From positions 68,227,197-68,291,196 of the forward strand of contig OZ024829.1 in the NCBI GenBank assembly GCA_964016985.1: DNA of 64,000 nucleotides, in the 5' to 3' direction. The position numbers were made by a program, and so were the translations under genes. The stretch is from Anodontia alba. Its lineage: Eukaryota > Mollusca > Bivalvia > Lucinida > Lucinidae. How positions within the stretch are numbered: position 1 is the stretch's first letter; every line of letters begins with the position of its first letter. Positions 1-9,216 of this stretch are shown one piece after another. The notes below the pieces were generated by a model. The model searched no databases and was not told the DNA's origin. It saw only the letters and a program-made list of their open reading frames with translations.

Positions 1-347
1 TCCCCATGGCTGAGATATGGGTTCTGCACATCCCCCCCAGGTGAACATTTGACCAAAGTTTAGAGAAAATCCTTCCAGGGGTATAGGAGATATGGAGCGG
101 ACATGAAATTCAAGGTTCAAACCCATTACCTTGACGTGTGACCTTGACCTTGAGATGGCATGTTGCACATCCACTCACTGAGGGGAACATTTGACCAAAA
201 TTTAATGAAAATCTTTCAAAGGGTTCAGGAGATACAAAGCGGACAAGAAAGTGTTACGGAAGGACAGACAGAAGGACAGACAGACAGATGGACAGACGAA
301 GGCCATTTCTATAATCCCCCATCCGCTTCGCGGCGGGGGATTAAAAA
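1..347 (+). repeat. 3' part of a dispersed tandem-core repeat, with terminal hairpin
   Basis: Two units of about 143 bp begin near 43 and 184 (gaacatttgaccaaa...) and contain short GACCTTGACC-like steps. They are followed by a GGACAGACAGA-type polypurine run at 263-300. A hairpin then lies at 313-342: AATCCCCC pairs with GGGGGATT, and an inner CCGC/GCGG stem closes on a TTC loop. The copy ends TTAAAAA. The order polypurine run, hairpin, TAAAAA recurs in other repeat families of this window. Its left end lies outside the window and it has no coding capacity. Confidence 0.6.
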
Positions 348-712
348 GGACCTAAAAGCCTACTTTTTGACCTCTAGTGACCCCCAGACATGCCCCCAGG
401 GCAAAATTTTTGCACCACTATTTCTACTCTTCATAACCTTCAATTTGATATGCAACATGGCTATGTTTGTATAAAATGAATTTTGGACCCTTCGGGGTCC
501 CCCTGGCCCTGCCGCAAGGGGTAACATCAAAATTCTGAATGTGTTCCTCCAGTCCTCATCCATAGGGCTATTGCCTGTAAAAGTTTAGAAAATCTAGCTT
601 AAATGGTCTAGGAGAAATGGTGTGACATTACAGACAGATGACGGACGGACGGCCAGATGGGGGGTATAACAATATCCCCGCTTTTTCTTCGAAAAGCACA
701 AGGATAAAAACA
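348..712 (+). repeat. Second dispersed repeat with ACGG-run tail
   Basis: Non-coding sequence ending in a GACGGACGGACGG run (640-652), a GGGGTATAACAATATCCCC segment (661-679), an imperfect pyrimidine/purine hairpin and ATAAAAAC. The tail layout resembles that at 6683-6902, so I class it as another dispersed element. The 5' boundary is not defined. Confidence 0.4.
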
Positions 713-1050
713 AAATATAGAAAATCGATTTAATGAAAATAACAAGATTTTCTGTGAAAGGAATGAGAAAGGAACAAAAGAACACACGAAGTCAGAAATA
801 GACCATAGAAAAAGAAAGGAATTTAGATTTTTTTAATCACCCGGTAAAAAATCCTGTTTATTTTCTTTGTTCCACAGAAAGAAAACTGACAAGTGATTAA
901 AAGTGCAGGAAGAGTTATGTCACACAGGTAACTGCCTAAGGGACCTTCTGGATTAAGATGAATGAATGGTCGTTTGTTCTAATGAAGGGTTGAAATACAG
1001 AAGGGAATAGCACATTATCTATAGGTTAATGTATTGTGCAGTTAAAACTT
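713..1050. repeat. Interspersed repeat R, copy 1
   Basis: Diverged but collinear with 38780-39130. Shared landmarks in order are TCTGTGAAAGGAAT, CACCCGG, TTTGTTCCACAGAAA, GTCACACAG, ATGCCTAAGG or TGCCTAAGGG, CTGGATTAAGA and AATAGCACATTA. The segment around 890-955 also matches the arms of the inverted repeat at 36101-36434. No ORF. 1051-1379 is AT-rich and shows no recognisable feature. Confidence 0.55.
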
Positions 1051-1725
1051 CCCATTCGCTAAGTAATTTAGAACCAAGCTTCCAATTATTGTTCTATTAT
1101 ATATGGCTTACCATACCTATCAAGTGAAACGGCACCTCATACATATTCTTTGCTGTTATATTACTGATAGTCCAATAGACTTATTCAAATTTTAGGATTA
1201 GCATGGTAGAGAGCTCACAAGTCTGACTATATATTTAGTGAGTAAATATAGTATGGTGCAAGATGCATGCATCATAGTGTTGAGAATGAGAACTATAGTA
1301 AAAGATGTGAACCTATGCCTGAGTATTCAGCTCCAGCGTAGATTAGTGACTTTCTTTTTTTCTTTTGTACATGAAAATATACAGTGGAACCTCTGTTAAG
1401 CAGCCACCCAGGGGAATGGCCAATTTTGGCTGCTTAAGGGAGGTGGCTGCTTAGCGGAGGTACTCATTCACCAGCAATGTTGCGACAATATAACCGAAAT
1501 GGTGGGCTGTTAGTGAAATTCACACTAAGATTATGATACTTCTTTTAGCATAATGGTATCTATATTTATTTATTGTCTGTAACATGCCTAACTGCCCAAA
1601 ATAACAATTATATATTGTTTATTCTGATCAATTTTTAGGATAAAATCAGTTTGCTCAAGAAGTATTCAGCAGCAATGCTAATTACTATACCATAATAACA
1701 CTAAGTATTGGGATAGATATGTCAT

Positions 1726-1793
1726 TGCAAACAGTGTAGATCCAGATCGGACTCCACTGAATGCAGCGTCTGATCTCGGTCTTCACTGTTTGT
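1726..1793. mobile_element. Degenerate 68-bp palindromic hairpin element
   Basis: Starts GCAAACAGTGTAGATCCAGA and ends CTGTTTGT. Its outer arms are inverted copies of each other and match the near-perfect palindrome at 55762-55829. Several mismatches lie near the centre, so this is an older copy. Confidence 0.55.
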
Positions 1794-2317
1794 AATATTT
1801 CAGCGTTTCTTATGTAGGACCCACACTAAACTCTTCCGTGACTATTCTGGAGCTTTTGAGCTTAATTTCTTTAATACCTTCATCTAGAGTCAGCACTTTA
1901 GGGGTTTTTGAAGACATGTTTACGAGGGAGTCAACCGAAAAGGATTAGTGAAACTGAAAGTAGAGTTGTTTATTTACCGGAAAAGCACACGTGTCAGTAA
2001 TCATTTTGAGCAATTCGCATTCTGCGATTTGACCGTCGCAATTACCTGTAGGCGTAAACATCAACGGTCAGTCATCAACAGTCCTTTAATCAATTAGTCG
2101 GTCTTCATAAATTGTTTGATAAACACAAGCCATGCGGTTCCGGTTGGTCACGAGCTGACCTTTGAAGGTCAATGTCACGTGATGCTTGAAAAAAAGATAT
2201 TAAAACTGTGCAACAAACGAATTATTTTTCTTATTACATTTTCTTTTCTTTTTTAAAGGTACACATCAAAATAATTAACTTATTATCGTATTTCTTGTCG
2301 ATAATTAAAAATGTATT

Positions 2318-2318
<1 letters not shown>

Positions 2319-2348
<30 letters not shown>

Positions 2349-2352
2349 TTTT
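2319..2352 (+). repeat. (CT)n microsatellite followed by poly-T
   Basis: About ten CT steps run straight into a T tract. It lies inside the TA-flanked element at 1382-2614. Confidence 0.85.
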
Positions 2353-2698
2353 ATGCGGAATGCGATTTCCATGAATTTATGTATTCCTACTTTCGATTTC
2401 TGTGCCGCCGGTTTTCCGACTCGCTGTCAATTTGACCGTTTAACGGAGGGATTTTGGCCCTAAATCATAAATTATTATGGCCGCTGACCCGAGGAGGGAG
2501 GTGATCGTTTATTAGAGGTAAAATATATAGGAAAACACCTCGGGGGGGAATGAAAATGGCCATTAATGGGAGGTGACCGCTCATCGGAGGTGGCCGTTAG
2601 TGGAGGTTCCACTGTATGTTCAAATATTTATCAAGATTGCATTGCTGAAGCAAGCCATAAGTAAAGTTGAAATTAAAATGATTGTGATAGTCCTCTTT

Positions 2699-3020
2699 TG
2701 CTATGAAGTACCATCCAAGGTTTCTTTTAGTTTATAAACAGAAACTTTTAGTTTATAAACACAATCTATGCTTTAAAAAAGGCAGATAATACATGTACTG
2801 AAAAAGCAGTAACACCAGTGTGTCTGGGTGTTTCATGTCATGAGACTTTGAGTAAATTAGCTTTGTGAATTTTAGGGCATCATGACCAAATAAAATGTAA
2901 GACATCTGGAGACATAAGAGAAAACTTTATTGTAATGCTGAAATGCATTACTGAATCTCCAGCAGGGCTCGAGAAACTGACAATCACTAATCGGTCCAAT
3001 GTTGTTTTTTTCTATTTCCG
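2699..3020. repeat. Left direct repeat flanking LINE A
   Basis: Runs from TGCTATGAAGTACC to TATTTCCGG and is repeated at 6576-7181. Shared landmarks include GTAAATTAGCTTTGTG, TTTTAGGGCATCATGACC, GGGCTCGAGAAACTGACA and CACTAATCGGTCCAATG. The two copies bracket the retrotransposon exactly: the left one ends where LINE 5' sequence begins, and the right one starts where the LINE tail ends. This copy has only a short TG stretch, no expanded microsatellite. Confidence 0.75.
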
Positions 3021-3330
3021 GTGATTGGGATAGTCTTCTTCTTTTGTGTCCTGGGTATGACATAAAACTGCATCCAGCTGTGACACTCAACCTGAGTGTG
3101 GGAATGTGAGGCTGCCCTCTATCACAGTTGCCTCCCCACCTTCAGGGTTACGAGGCTGCCACAACCTGGGTGGCAGAGCTAGGCAGCAATCATCTACAGA
3201 CCGATGGCTTGTTGTTCTAGCTATTGTGGTTTGGCGGACGATCCTTTCTTTATAAGGACAACGGCAAAGCACACTGCCCGAGTGCGGGAACGGCGTGCAT
3301 ACTCAGATGCCGTAAAAGAACTGAGTTGGG

Positions 3331-4251
3331 ATGTCAGCTAGGACCAGTGATTCCGTAAAAACAGTTGTTCCAAAATCTTTCATGGCAAACACAAGAATAG
3401 AATTAGAGTTAGGCGGTGCCAACAGACATCAAAGTTCTGTTGGTAACGTCTCCTGCTTGGCCTCCTGTCAGATGTGGGAGGTAGGGTCAGGCCATTGTGG
3501 CGAATCAAGCAAGCACCTGAGGAAATTCAGGGTGGGAACACTCAATGTGAACACCCTGAGAGGAAGAGTTTGCGAAGTAGTGGAAACACTATCCCGGAGG
3601 AAAGTGGATGACTGCTGCATTCAAGAGACCAGATACCGTGGTGGCAACTGCCACACAATCAAGGGCAACGACACCAGGTACAAGCTCTACTGGTCAGGAA
3701 ACGACAAAGGCACTGCTGGTGTAGGAGTGTTTGTGGCAGAAGAGTGGATAGAGAAAGTTTTTGAGGTTCAGAGAGTCTCCGACAGAATCATCTTATTGAT
3801 CATAGTCGGCCAGCGTGTGGTTACCTTCCTGTCTGTGTATGCCCCATAGAGTGGTCTAAGTGATGAGGTTAAGGACCTGTTCTTTGATCAGCTGCATGCT
3901 GTGACTGCCAGGATCCCAGCATCAGAATTTCTGAACCCATGTGGAGATTGGAACGGCCATGTAGGCCATGCAGGCACTGGATACAGGGAAGTGCATGGTG
4001 GGATAGGGTATGGCAGGCCAGAACCAGATGTTGAGGGTGAGAGAATCCTAGAGTACACCATAGCATTTGACCTGCTTCTTGGGAACACATGTTTCAAGAA
4101 ACGTGACAGCCATCTCATCACATACAAGTCAGGAAACATAGCCACGCAGATAGACTTCATCCTTTTCCATAGGACCATGCGCAAACTTGTCACAGATGTA
4201 AAAGTGATCCCTGGCGAGGAAGTTACTCTGCAACATCAGCTTCCTGTATGA
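3331..4251 (+). pseudogene. LINE A endonuclease domain (AP-endonuclease fold), broken
   Basis: Reading frame 1 encodes an exonuclease/endonuclease/phosphatase-type nuclease that would nick target DNA for target-primed reverse transcription. Visible blocks are the LNVNTLRGR start (near 3541), CCIQETRYRG with the catalytic Glu, a long strand segment ending FLSVYAP, GDWNGHVGHAG (GDxN equivalent), QIDFILF with the metal-binding Asp, and a C-terminal LQHQLPV with His. An in-frame TAG at 3847-3849 replaces a Gln codon that LINE B retains as CAG. A TGA at 4249-4251 replaces the Cys codon seen in LINE B. Just downstream about 30 bp present in LINE B are missing. The upstream 3331 start is the first in-frame Met, but the true ORF start is uncertain because the leader has no homology I can recognise. 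Confidence 0.8.
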
Positions 4252-4261
4252 GACATGAGGA

Positions 4262-4687
4262 TTGATGTGCCTCAAAGTTTGGAAGCTTAAAGACCCTCAG
4301 ACAAGCAATCATTTCCAGGAGGTCTTCAGCTTGCATGTGAGCACATCTGCAGGTGTAGCTGATGGGGCCACTGAGGATATCTGGAACAACATTAAGACTG
4401 GACTGCTCAAGACAACTGAGGAGGTGTGTGGCACAACTCGGCCACACCGTTGGCGTCGTGAAACCTGGTGGTGGAATGAACACATGGAAAAGGCCATTGC
4501 TGCCAAGCGGAAAGCTTTCAAGGCCTGGAAGGCTGGTAAAGGCACTAGGGCATCATACGATGCAGCCAAAAGAAATGCCAGACATGCAGTGCACCATGCT
4601 CGTCAAGAAGCTGACAAGAAGGTCTACGAGAATATTGACCCCAAGTCTTTAGAAGTCTACCGCCTTGCTAATCAGTTTAGAAGTTAG
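4262..4687 (+). pseudogene. LINE A linker between endonuclease and reverse transcriptase
   Basis: A charged, probably helical region that joins the two catalytic domains. Recognisable blocks shared with LINE B are EDIWNNIKTGLLKTTEEVCG, a W-rich segment ETWWWNEHMEKAIAAKRKAF, and a basic stretch KRNARHAVHHARQEADKKV. It ends at a TAG (4685-4687) that LINE B does not have at this place. It is in a different frame from the endonuclease because of the deletion near 4270. No catalytic residues are expected here. Confidence 0.75.
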
Positions 4688-4714
4688 AACAATGATGTTG
4701 TTGGTGACAAACCT

Positions 4715-5928
4715 GTGAAGAATGATGCAGGAGAGATGTCAATGAGCGAAGACTCAAAGCAGAAGGCTTCGCTACAGCACTTCCAAAGGCTTCTCAACGT
4801 TGAGTTTGACTGGGACCCAGACCACCTGTCTTATCAACCACCAGTGGAAGGCCCGCCCATCCCCATCACCATTGATATGGTTAAGAAGGCTATCTCACAG
4901 ATGAAGGTAGGCAAAGCACCGGGGCCATCAGGCATAGTGGTGGAGATGATACGAGCAGCCGGTGACATGGGCGCCTCCATGATCCATGACCTCGCAGCTG
5001 CAATCATTCGTGATGGCAAGGTACTCTCTGACTGGGAGCAGAGTTTCATTGTCTGCCTCTACAAGGGAAAGGGGGACGCACTGGAAAGGGGCAACTACCG
5101 CAGTCTCAAGCTGACAGAGCAGGTTATGAAAATTCTGGAGAGGATTGTGGACGGCCTAATCAGAAGTTGGTGTCAATCGACGATTCCTAGTTTGGCTTCG
5201 TCCCAGGCAGAAGCACTACAGACGCAATCTTTGTTGTCAGGCAGCTGCAAGAGAAGTATCTAGCTACCAACAAGAGACTCTACATGGCTTTCGTAGACCT
5301 GGAGAAGGCGTTTGATCAAGTACCTCGGAAGGTCATCTGGTGGGCGCTTAGAAAACTTGGTGTGGAGGAATGGATTGTGCGACTGGTGCAGGGGATGTAT
5401 GCAAATGCGCGGAGCTGTGTCCGTGTTGGTGAGGGGTACAGTGAAGAGTTTGAAGTGAAGGTTGGTGTTCACCAAGGATCAGTACTCAGCCCACTGCTCT
5501 TCATCATTGTGCTTGAAGCCTTATCACGAGAGTTCCGCTCTGGGGTCCCCTGGGAAGACCTCTATGCTGATGACCTTGTTATCATCGCTGAATCGCTTGA
5601 GGAATGTGTCAGGAGGCTCTTGACATGGAAAGAAGCAATGGAGAAGAAAGGACTGAGAGTAAATGCAGGAAAGACAAAGATTATGAACTGCGGTACGGGA
5701 CTGGACCTCCTGCAGAGTTCAGGCGAGTTTCCATGCGCCGTCTGTCGCACTGGAGTGGGCAGCAACAGCATCTTCTGCAATGGCTGCAAGCACTGGGTGC
5801 ACAAGAAATGCAGTGGGCTCAAGTGCTTGAAAAAAGACCGACTACAGATGTACACGGTGCCAGGGACCTGCACGCCCCTTGGATGGCAGACCACAGAAGG
5901 AAGTCCAGGTCGGACAAGCTTGAGGTGA
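4715..5928 (+). pseudogene. LINE A reverse transcriptase with PHD-like finger, broken
   Basis: RT blocks in order: QMKVGKAPGPSGIVVEMI (fingers), LYKGKGDALERGNYRSLKL, motif A FVDLEKAFDQVPRKV, motif B GVHQGSVLSPLLFIIVLEAL, motif C YADDLVIIAE (YADD at 5563-5574), then GLRVNAGKTKIM. All three catalytic Asp positions are intact. The frame is lost near 5165, where LINE B reads RQLVSIDDSQFGFVPGRG and LINE A lacks one base. A TAG also sits in the following codons. The frame is regained before 5284. A Cys/His-rich finger follows at 5734-5811 (CAVC, FCNGC, HWVHKKC). Its last CxxC pair, present in LINE B, is destroyed here by a frameshift near 5830. Confidence 0.85.
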
Positions 5929-6575
5929 TAGCTTCCTTTTGCTACTAAGGAGACATGCTCTTAGCAGCAGGTGGCTGTGAACTTTCAACCACAACACGTG
6001 TGAAAACCACCTGGAAGAAGTTCAAGGATCTGCTACCAGTTCTCTCTTCATGCCACCTCTCTCTCAAAACAAGTGGCCGTGTGTACAGCTCTTGTGTGCG
6101 GAGCGCAATGCTCCATGCCAGCGAGACTTGGCCATTGACAAAGCCAAACCTCCAGCGTCTGCAGTGAAACAACAGGGCAATGATCAGACAGATCTGCAAT
6201 GTCAGACCGCAAGACATTGTCACCACCAGGTCCAATGAGCTACTTGTGCGGCTTGGCATTGAGGATCTGGACCTCATTCTGAAGGAGAGAAGACTCCGAT
6301 GGTATGTGGAACGCTCCAATGGTGCAGTCAAGACAGCCTTTGACATACAGGTTGATGGAAAGCGTGGGCCTGGGAGGCCCAAGATGACATGGAAACCGCT
6401 GACAGAGAGGGATTGCAAAGAGTGGAAGCTCTCGGCTATCAACCCTCATGATAGACATACCTGGAGATCTGGTGTGAGATCTGCCATGCGTGCAGCAAGC
6501 CTGGAAGGGGCCCACTGGTGTGGATGTTGCCCCTGTACCTGCACATTAATCAAAAATCTGATTATGATGATATGA
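5900..6575 (+). pseudogene. LINE A C-terminal domain and 3' tail
   Basis: Frame-shifted remnants continue the ORF: KLEVIASFCY (stop at 5946-5948 where LINE B has a Leu codon), HLSLKTSGRVYSSCVRSAM, HASETWPLTKPNLQRLQ (stop where LINE B has Trp), MIRQICNVRPQD, ELLVRLGIEDLDLILKERRL, RWYVERS (LINE B has RWYGHVERS-like, so 6 bases are lost), KRGPGRPKMTWK and a basic end WRSGVRSAMRAAS. The GxGRPxxTW block is a common C-terminal feature of this kind of LINE. The 3' end is a GAT-rich tail at about 6555-6575. Confidence 0.8.
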
Positions 6576-6682
6576 TGCTATGAAGTACCAACCAAGACTT
6601 CTTTTAGTTCATAAACAGATATTTCACAATCAATGCTTAAAAAGAAGGCAGAAAATATATGTACTGAATAAAAACTTTAAAC

Positions 6683-6902
6683 TATGATACCCCGCCATTC
6701 GGGCAGATAACTGTCAAAATTTGATGAAATTTGCCCATTAGCAATCCCAAACTGGATCTCCACTATATCAATGCACATACCAAGTTTGGTGAAAATTCAT
6801 TGATGTTTACTCAAGTAAACGAAAAACGGATGGACGGACGGACACACGGACATCCAACGTGAAACCATAATACCCCGCCACTATCATGTGACGGGGTATA
6901 AA
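6683..6902 (+). repeat. Short dispersed repeat with ATACCCCG terminal motif
   Basis: Begins ATGATACCCCGCCATTCGGGCAGATAA and ends with an ACGGACGGACG run, then ATAATACCCCGCCACT...GTGACGGGGTATAAAAAG, in which ATACCCCG pairs with CGGGGTAT. A second, SINE-interrupted copy of the 5' half lies at 45160-45710 (TAATACCCTGCCAG, then TTTGCCCATTAGCAATCCCAAAC). The tail repeats the ACGG run plus hairpin plus TAAAAA plan. Non-coding. Confidence 0.6.
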
Positions 6903-6916
6903 AAGCAGTTACACCA

Positions 6917-6918
<2 letters not shown>

Positions 6919-6990
<72 letters not shown>
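6919..6990 (+). repeat. (TG)n microsatellite
   Basis: About 36 consecutive TG/GT steps, absent at this length from the left direct repeat, so the expansion post-dates the duplication. Confidence 0.95.
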
Positions 6991-6991
<1 letters not shown>

Positions 6992-7181
6992 CATGTCATG
7001 AGACCTGAGTAAATTAGCTTTGTGTATTTTAGGGCATCATGACCAAATAAAAGGTAAGACATCTTGAGTGTCACATAAGAGAAAACTTTACTGTAATGCT
7101 AAAATGTCATACTGAATCTGCACCAGGGCTCGAGAAACTGACAATCACTAATCGGTCCAATGTTTTTTTTTTTCATTTCCG

Positions 7182-8349
7182 GACACATTCAGGGATCTTG
7201 GGTTTCAATAATTTCTGTGACTGATGGTAGTTTCTGGAGAATGTATTTCTGTAATTTCCATGACTGACGGTAGTTTCAGAAGAACATTTCATTTTTATTA
7301 TTATTATTATTTCTCTTGTGTTTCTAAACTGTGGAGACATTTCTCTGCGATGACTAACATGACAACTAAAGCAAACACATGCTACAAGTCTCATACTCCA
7401 TGCTGACAGACTTTGACAAGCAAACAAACTTACCTTGTTAAAATTGGAATACCACAGACCCCGATCAGTCCATATACCCGCAGGTCAGATACACTAAACA
7501 GGTTATTTGCAGCTGATCTGGATGTGCGTAATTGGAATGTGCAATCAGTTATTAAGTGGTATTCTTCGGTTCCTATGATATTTCCATCAACCAGATCATT
7601 AACACACTCGCCATTTGGTTTTTATTATTTTTTTTTTTTACTAGCGGTCACAAGCAACATGGTACCTTTTCTCTTTCCTGTGACATCAATCTGCTCATCA
7701 AAATGATTGTTCCTGTTGGTCAGATAAAATTTCTAAGCCCTGAAGAATCTATCCAGCAAACCATGTGTAGCTTCTCATTGGAATGCACAGATGCACCAGT
7801 ACAGTTCCGGGCTGTTCGCACACGCAATGTTATATTTTATATGTTTGGCATGAAAAAACCCAATGAACATAACAGTAACAGCATGTGAAATGGTGGCAGG
7901 AACCCGCTTTATGAGTTGGGATCATGTTTAATTGTACAGACAGTGTTGCCTGAATAGACTGCAACTTGTCACCTTCATTAAACTCATAGCTATAGATTAG
8001 TAAAACACCGAGATGAGTGCCTGTTCATCCAACTGTCCGGTCCTATTTTCCATTCTCATTGTAAATAACCAGATAATTGATACATTTATTTGATGGGTCA
8101 GTGCATACATGACATTCCCCAGGTAATCCTGTCAGTTGTTTCCTTTATTCAATACACATTCATACATTGTGTAAAGTGATCAGAAAGCTGAGAAGGTTCC
8201 TTATTTCAGTGAAAATGGCTGGCCATTACAAAGGTAATAGTGGAGGTTTTTTTGGAGGTGGTCATTATGGACCTTTTAGATGTCCCTTTGAAGTCACATT
8301 CGGACCGAATTTTAGATGTCCTTTTGAAGTCAAATTTGGTCCAACTCAT
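7182..8349. other. Unassigned interval without a supported gene
   Basis: AT-rich sequence with a TTA run near 7296-7312, a T tract near 7630 and a 31-bp tandem duplication at 8275-8340 (TTTTAGATGTCC...TTTGAAGTCA). Open frames here (7413-7706, 7556-7888) have low complexity, no recognised domain and no clear splice sites. I do not call them genes. Confidence 0.4.
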
Positions 8350-8455
8350 AAACAAGAGGACCATGGTGGTCCTTAATGCTCACCTGTGCTGAAAAATAGG
8401 TCAAGGTCACTCAATGTCTACAACATACAATAATCTGGAGGACATGACTCTTAAC
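8350..8455 (+). repeat. 5' end of a tandem-core element, interrupted by the DIRS insertion
   Basis: Starts AAACAAGAGGACCATGGTGGTCCTTAATGCTCACCTG, the 5' end motif shared by many repeats here. The GGACCAT/ATGGTCC palindrome is intact. It runs up to the DIRS left boundary, and the sequence resumes beyond 15164. Confidence 0.65.
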
Positions 8456-8496
8456 ATGAAATTTTTAAAGTAAAATTAATTTCAATTAAAGCATAC

Positions 8497-8826
8497 TCAC
8501 CTCAAGATATTATAAGCCTTATTTGAGCGGTTCACCGCGAGATCGACCTTCAAAAGAAAGACAACTAGGAAAAAAAATTGTTTGAAACAGACTATAGCTC
8601 GTCCTAGTTGTCCCCCCTACCAAGCGTCCTGTTTCTAGGTGACCAAGATCGGGTAGCAGTCACGCACTGGTTCCCTTCCGTCCACGCCACCGTAAGCAAC
8701 CAATCAGGACGCGCCAGGTATATTCCCGCCAAAGCACGCACCAAGCGTGTGGCACGCCTAACGCATGCGGTAGACATTGTTACTATAAAGGGTAGACGCA
8801 AGGTAGAAAACATCCCTATTTTTTGG
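8497..8826 (+). repeat. DIRS left inverted terminal repeat
   Basis: 330 bp from TCACCTCAAGATATTATAAGCC to ATTTTTTGG, matching the reverse complement of 14816-15145 with few differences (for example CATCCC versus CATCAC near the inner end). It contains CpG-rich sequence including GCATGCG and GGCGCGTCC/GGACGCGCC-type boxes, possibly promoter elements (inference). The outer 40 bp at 8457-8496 differ from the right end and are mirrored only in the internal complementary region. Confidence 0.9.
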
Positions 8827-8874
8827 GAGCAATAAAATTTAACAATGAAAGCGGGGTGGGAGGAGGGACATTTG

Positions 8875-8972
8875 ATAATATCTTGAGGTGAGTATGCTTT
8901 AATTGAAATTAATTTTACTTTAAAAATTTCATTTCAATGTCAGCATACATCACCTCAAGATATTATAAGCCT
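8875..8972. repeat. DIRS internal complementary region
   Basis: The first half (ATAATATCTTGAGGTGAGTATGC... to ...TTTAAAAATTTCAT) is the reverse complement of the left outer end (8456-8520). The second half (ATTTCAATGTCAGCATACATCACC... to TAAGCC) is the reverse complement of the right outer end (about 15124-15164). The halves meet at an AT shared with both termini. In DIRS elements this region is thought to guide formation of a circular intermediate. It lies at the 3' side of the minus-strand coding region, as expected. Confidence 0.88.
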
Positions 8973-9216
8973 GAATAATAAGCATAGGTGGGAAGGTAAT
9001 AATAAAAACAATATAAATCTCTACTCACTCATGCTGGAATCCGGTGAAGTTCAGCAGTCCCCTGGTAATTCATAGTATTTTTAGGGGAATATTTTTGCAT
9101 TGTAGGTATGCTTGCGGGTCGAATGCCAATATCCGTTGATGGAGAAGAATAAGACAGACCCTTTGAAGAAAAGTTTCACACCGGATTCAAGCAGGCTTAA
9201 AATATTGTGAAGAGAC

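Larger units (their letters stand above)
1382..2614. mobile_element. Non-autonomous pogo/Tc1-like DNA transposon (about 1.2 kb)
   Basis: Terminal inverted repeats start CAGTGGAACCTC at the left and end GAGGTTCCACTG at the right, with weaker similarity further in (GCAGCCAC / GTGGCCGT). Both ends abut a TA dinucleotide (1380-1381 and 2615-2616), the target duplication expected for the Tc1/mariner/pogo superfamily. No transposase ORF is present. The interior carries a smaller palindromic element (1726-1793), a CT microsatellite and a poly-T run. Assignment to pogo rather than another TA-targeting group rests on TIR style and is inference. Confidence 0.7.
3021..6575 (+). mobile_element. LINE A, decayed non-LTR retrotransposon (RTE/CFDP2-like endonuclease type)
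   Basis: A roughly 3.55-kb element running 5' to 3' on the plus strand: a 5' leader (3021-3500), an AP-type endonuclease, a linker, reverse transcriptase with YADD, a PHD-like finger, a basic C-terminal domain, and a short GATTATGATGATATGAT tail. There is no LTR or poly-A tail. Several stops and frameshifts break the single long reading frame. LINE B (16921-25950) is a second copy, and comparing the two shows which changes are lesions. The endonuclease resembles proteins annotated 'craniofacial development protein 2-like', which are usually RTE-type elements. The clade call is inference. Confidence 0.85.
6576..7181. repeat. Right direct repeat flanking LINE A, with internal insertions
   Basis: Second copy of 2699-3020, beginning TGCTATGAAGTACC directly after the LINE tail and ending TCATTTCCGG. 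It is longer than the left copy because it contains a separate dispersed repeat (6683-6902) and a large TG expansion (6919-6990). Confidence 0.75.

Noticed and set aside
4223..5894. Minus-strand ORFs across LINE A and LINE B (for example 5562-5894)
   Set aside because: They are shadows of the RT and finger coding sequence, with no independent homology.
2699..7181. LTR retrotransposon interpretation of the direct repeats around LINE A
   Set aside because: The enclosed element encodes an AP endonuclease and a non-LTR RT, with no integrase, protease or primer-binding site. The repeats lack TG...CA ends.
7413..7888. Candidate exon or gene from overlapping plus-strand ORFs
   Set aside because: Low-complexity T-rich centre, no acceptor/donor pair around an open frame, and no recognisable motif.
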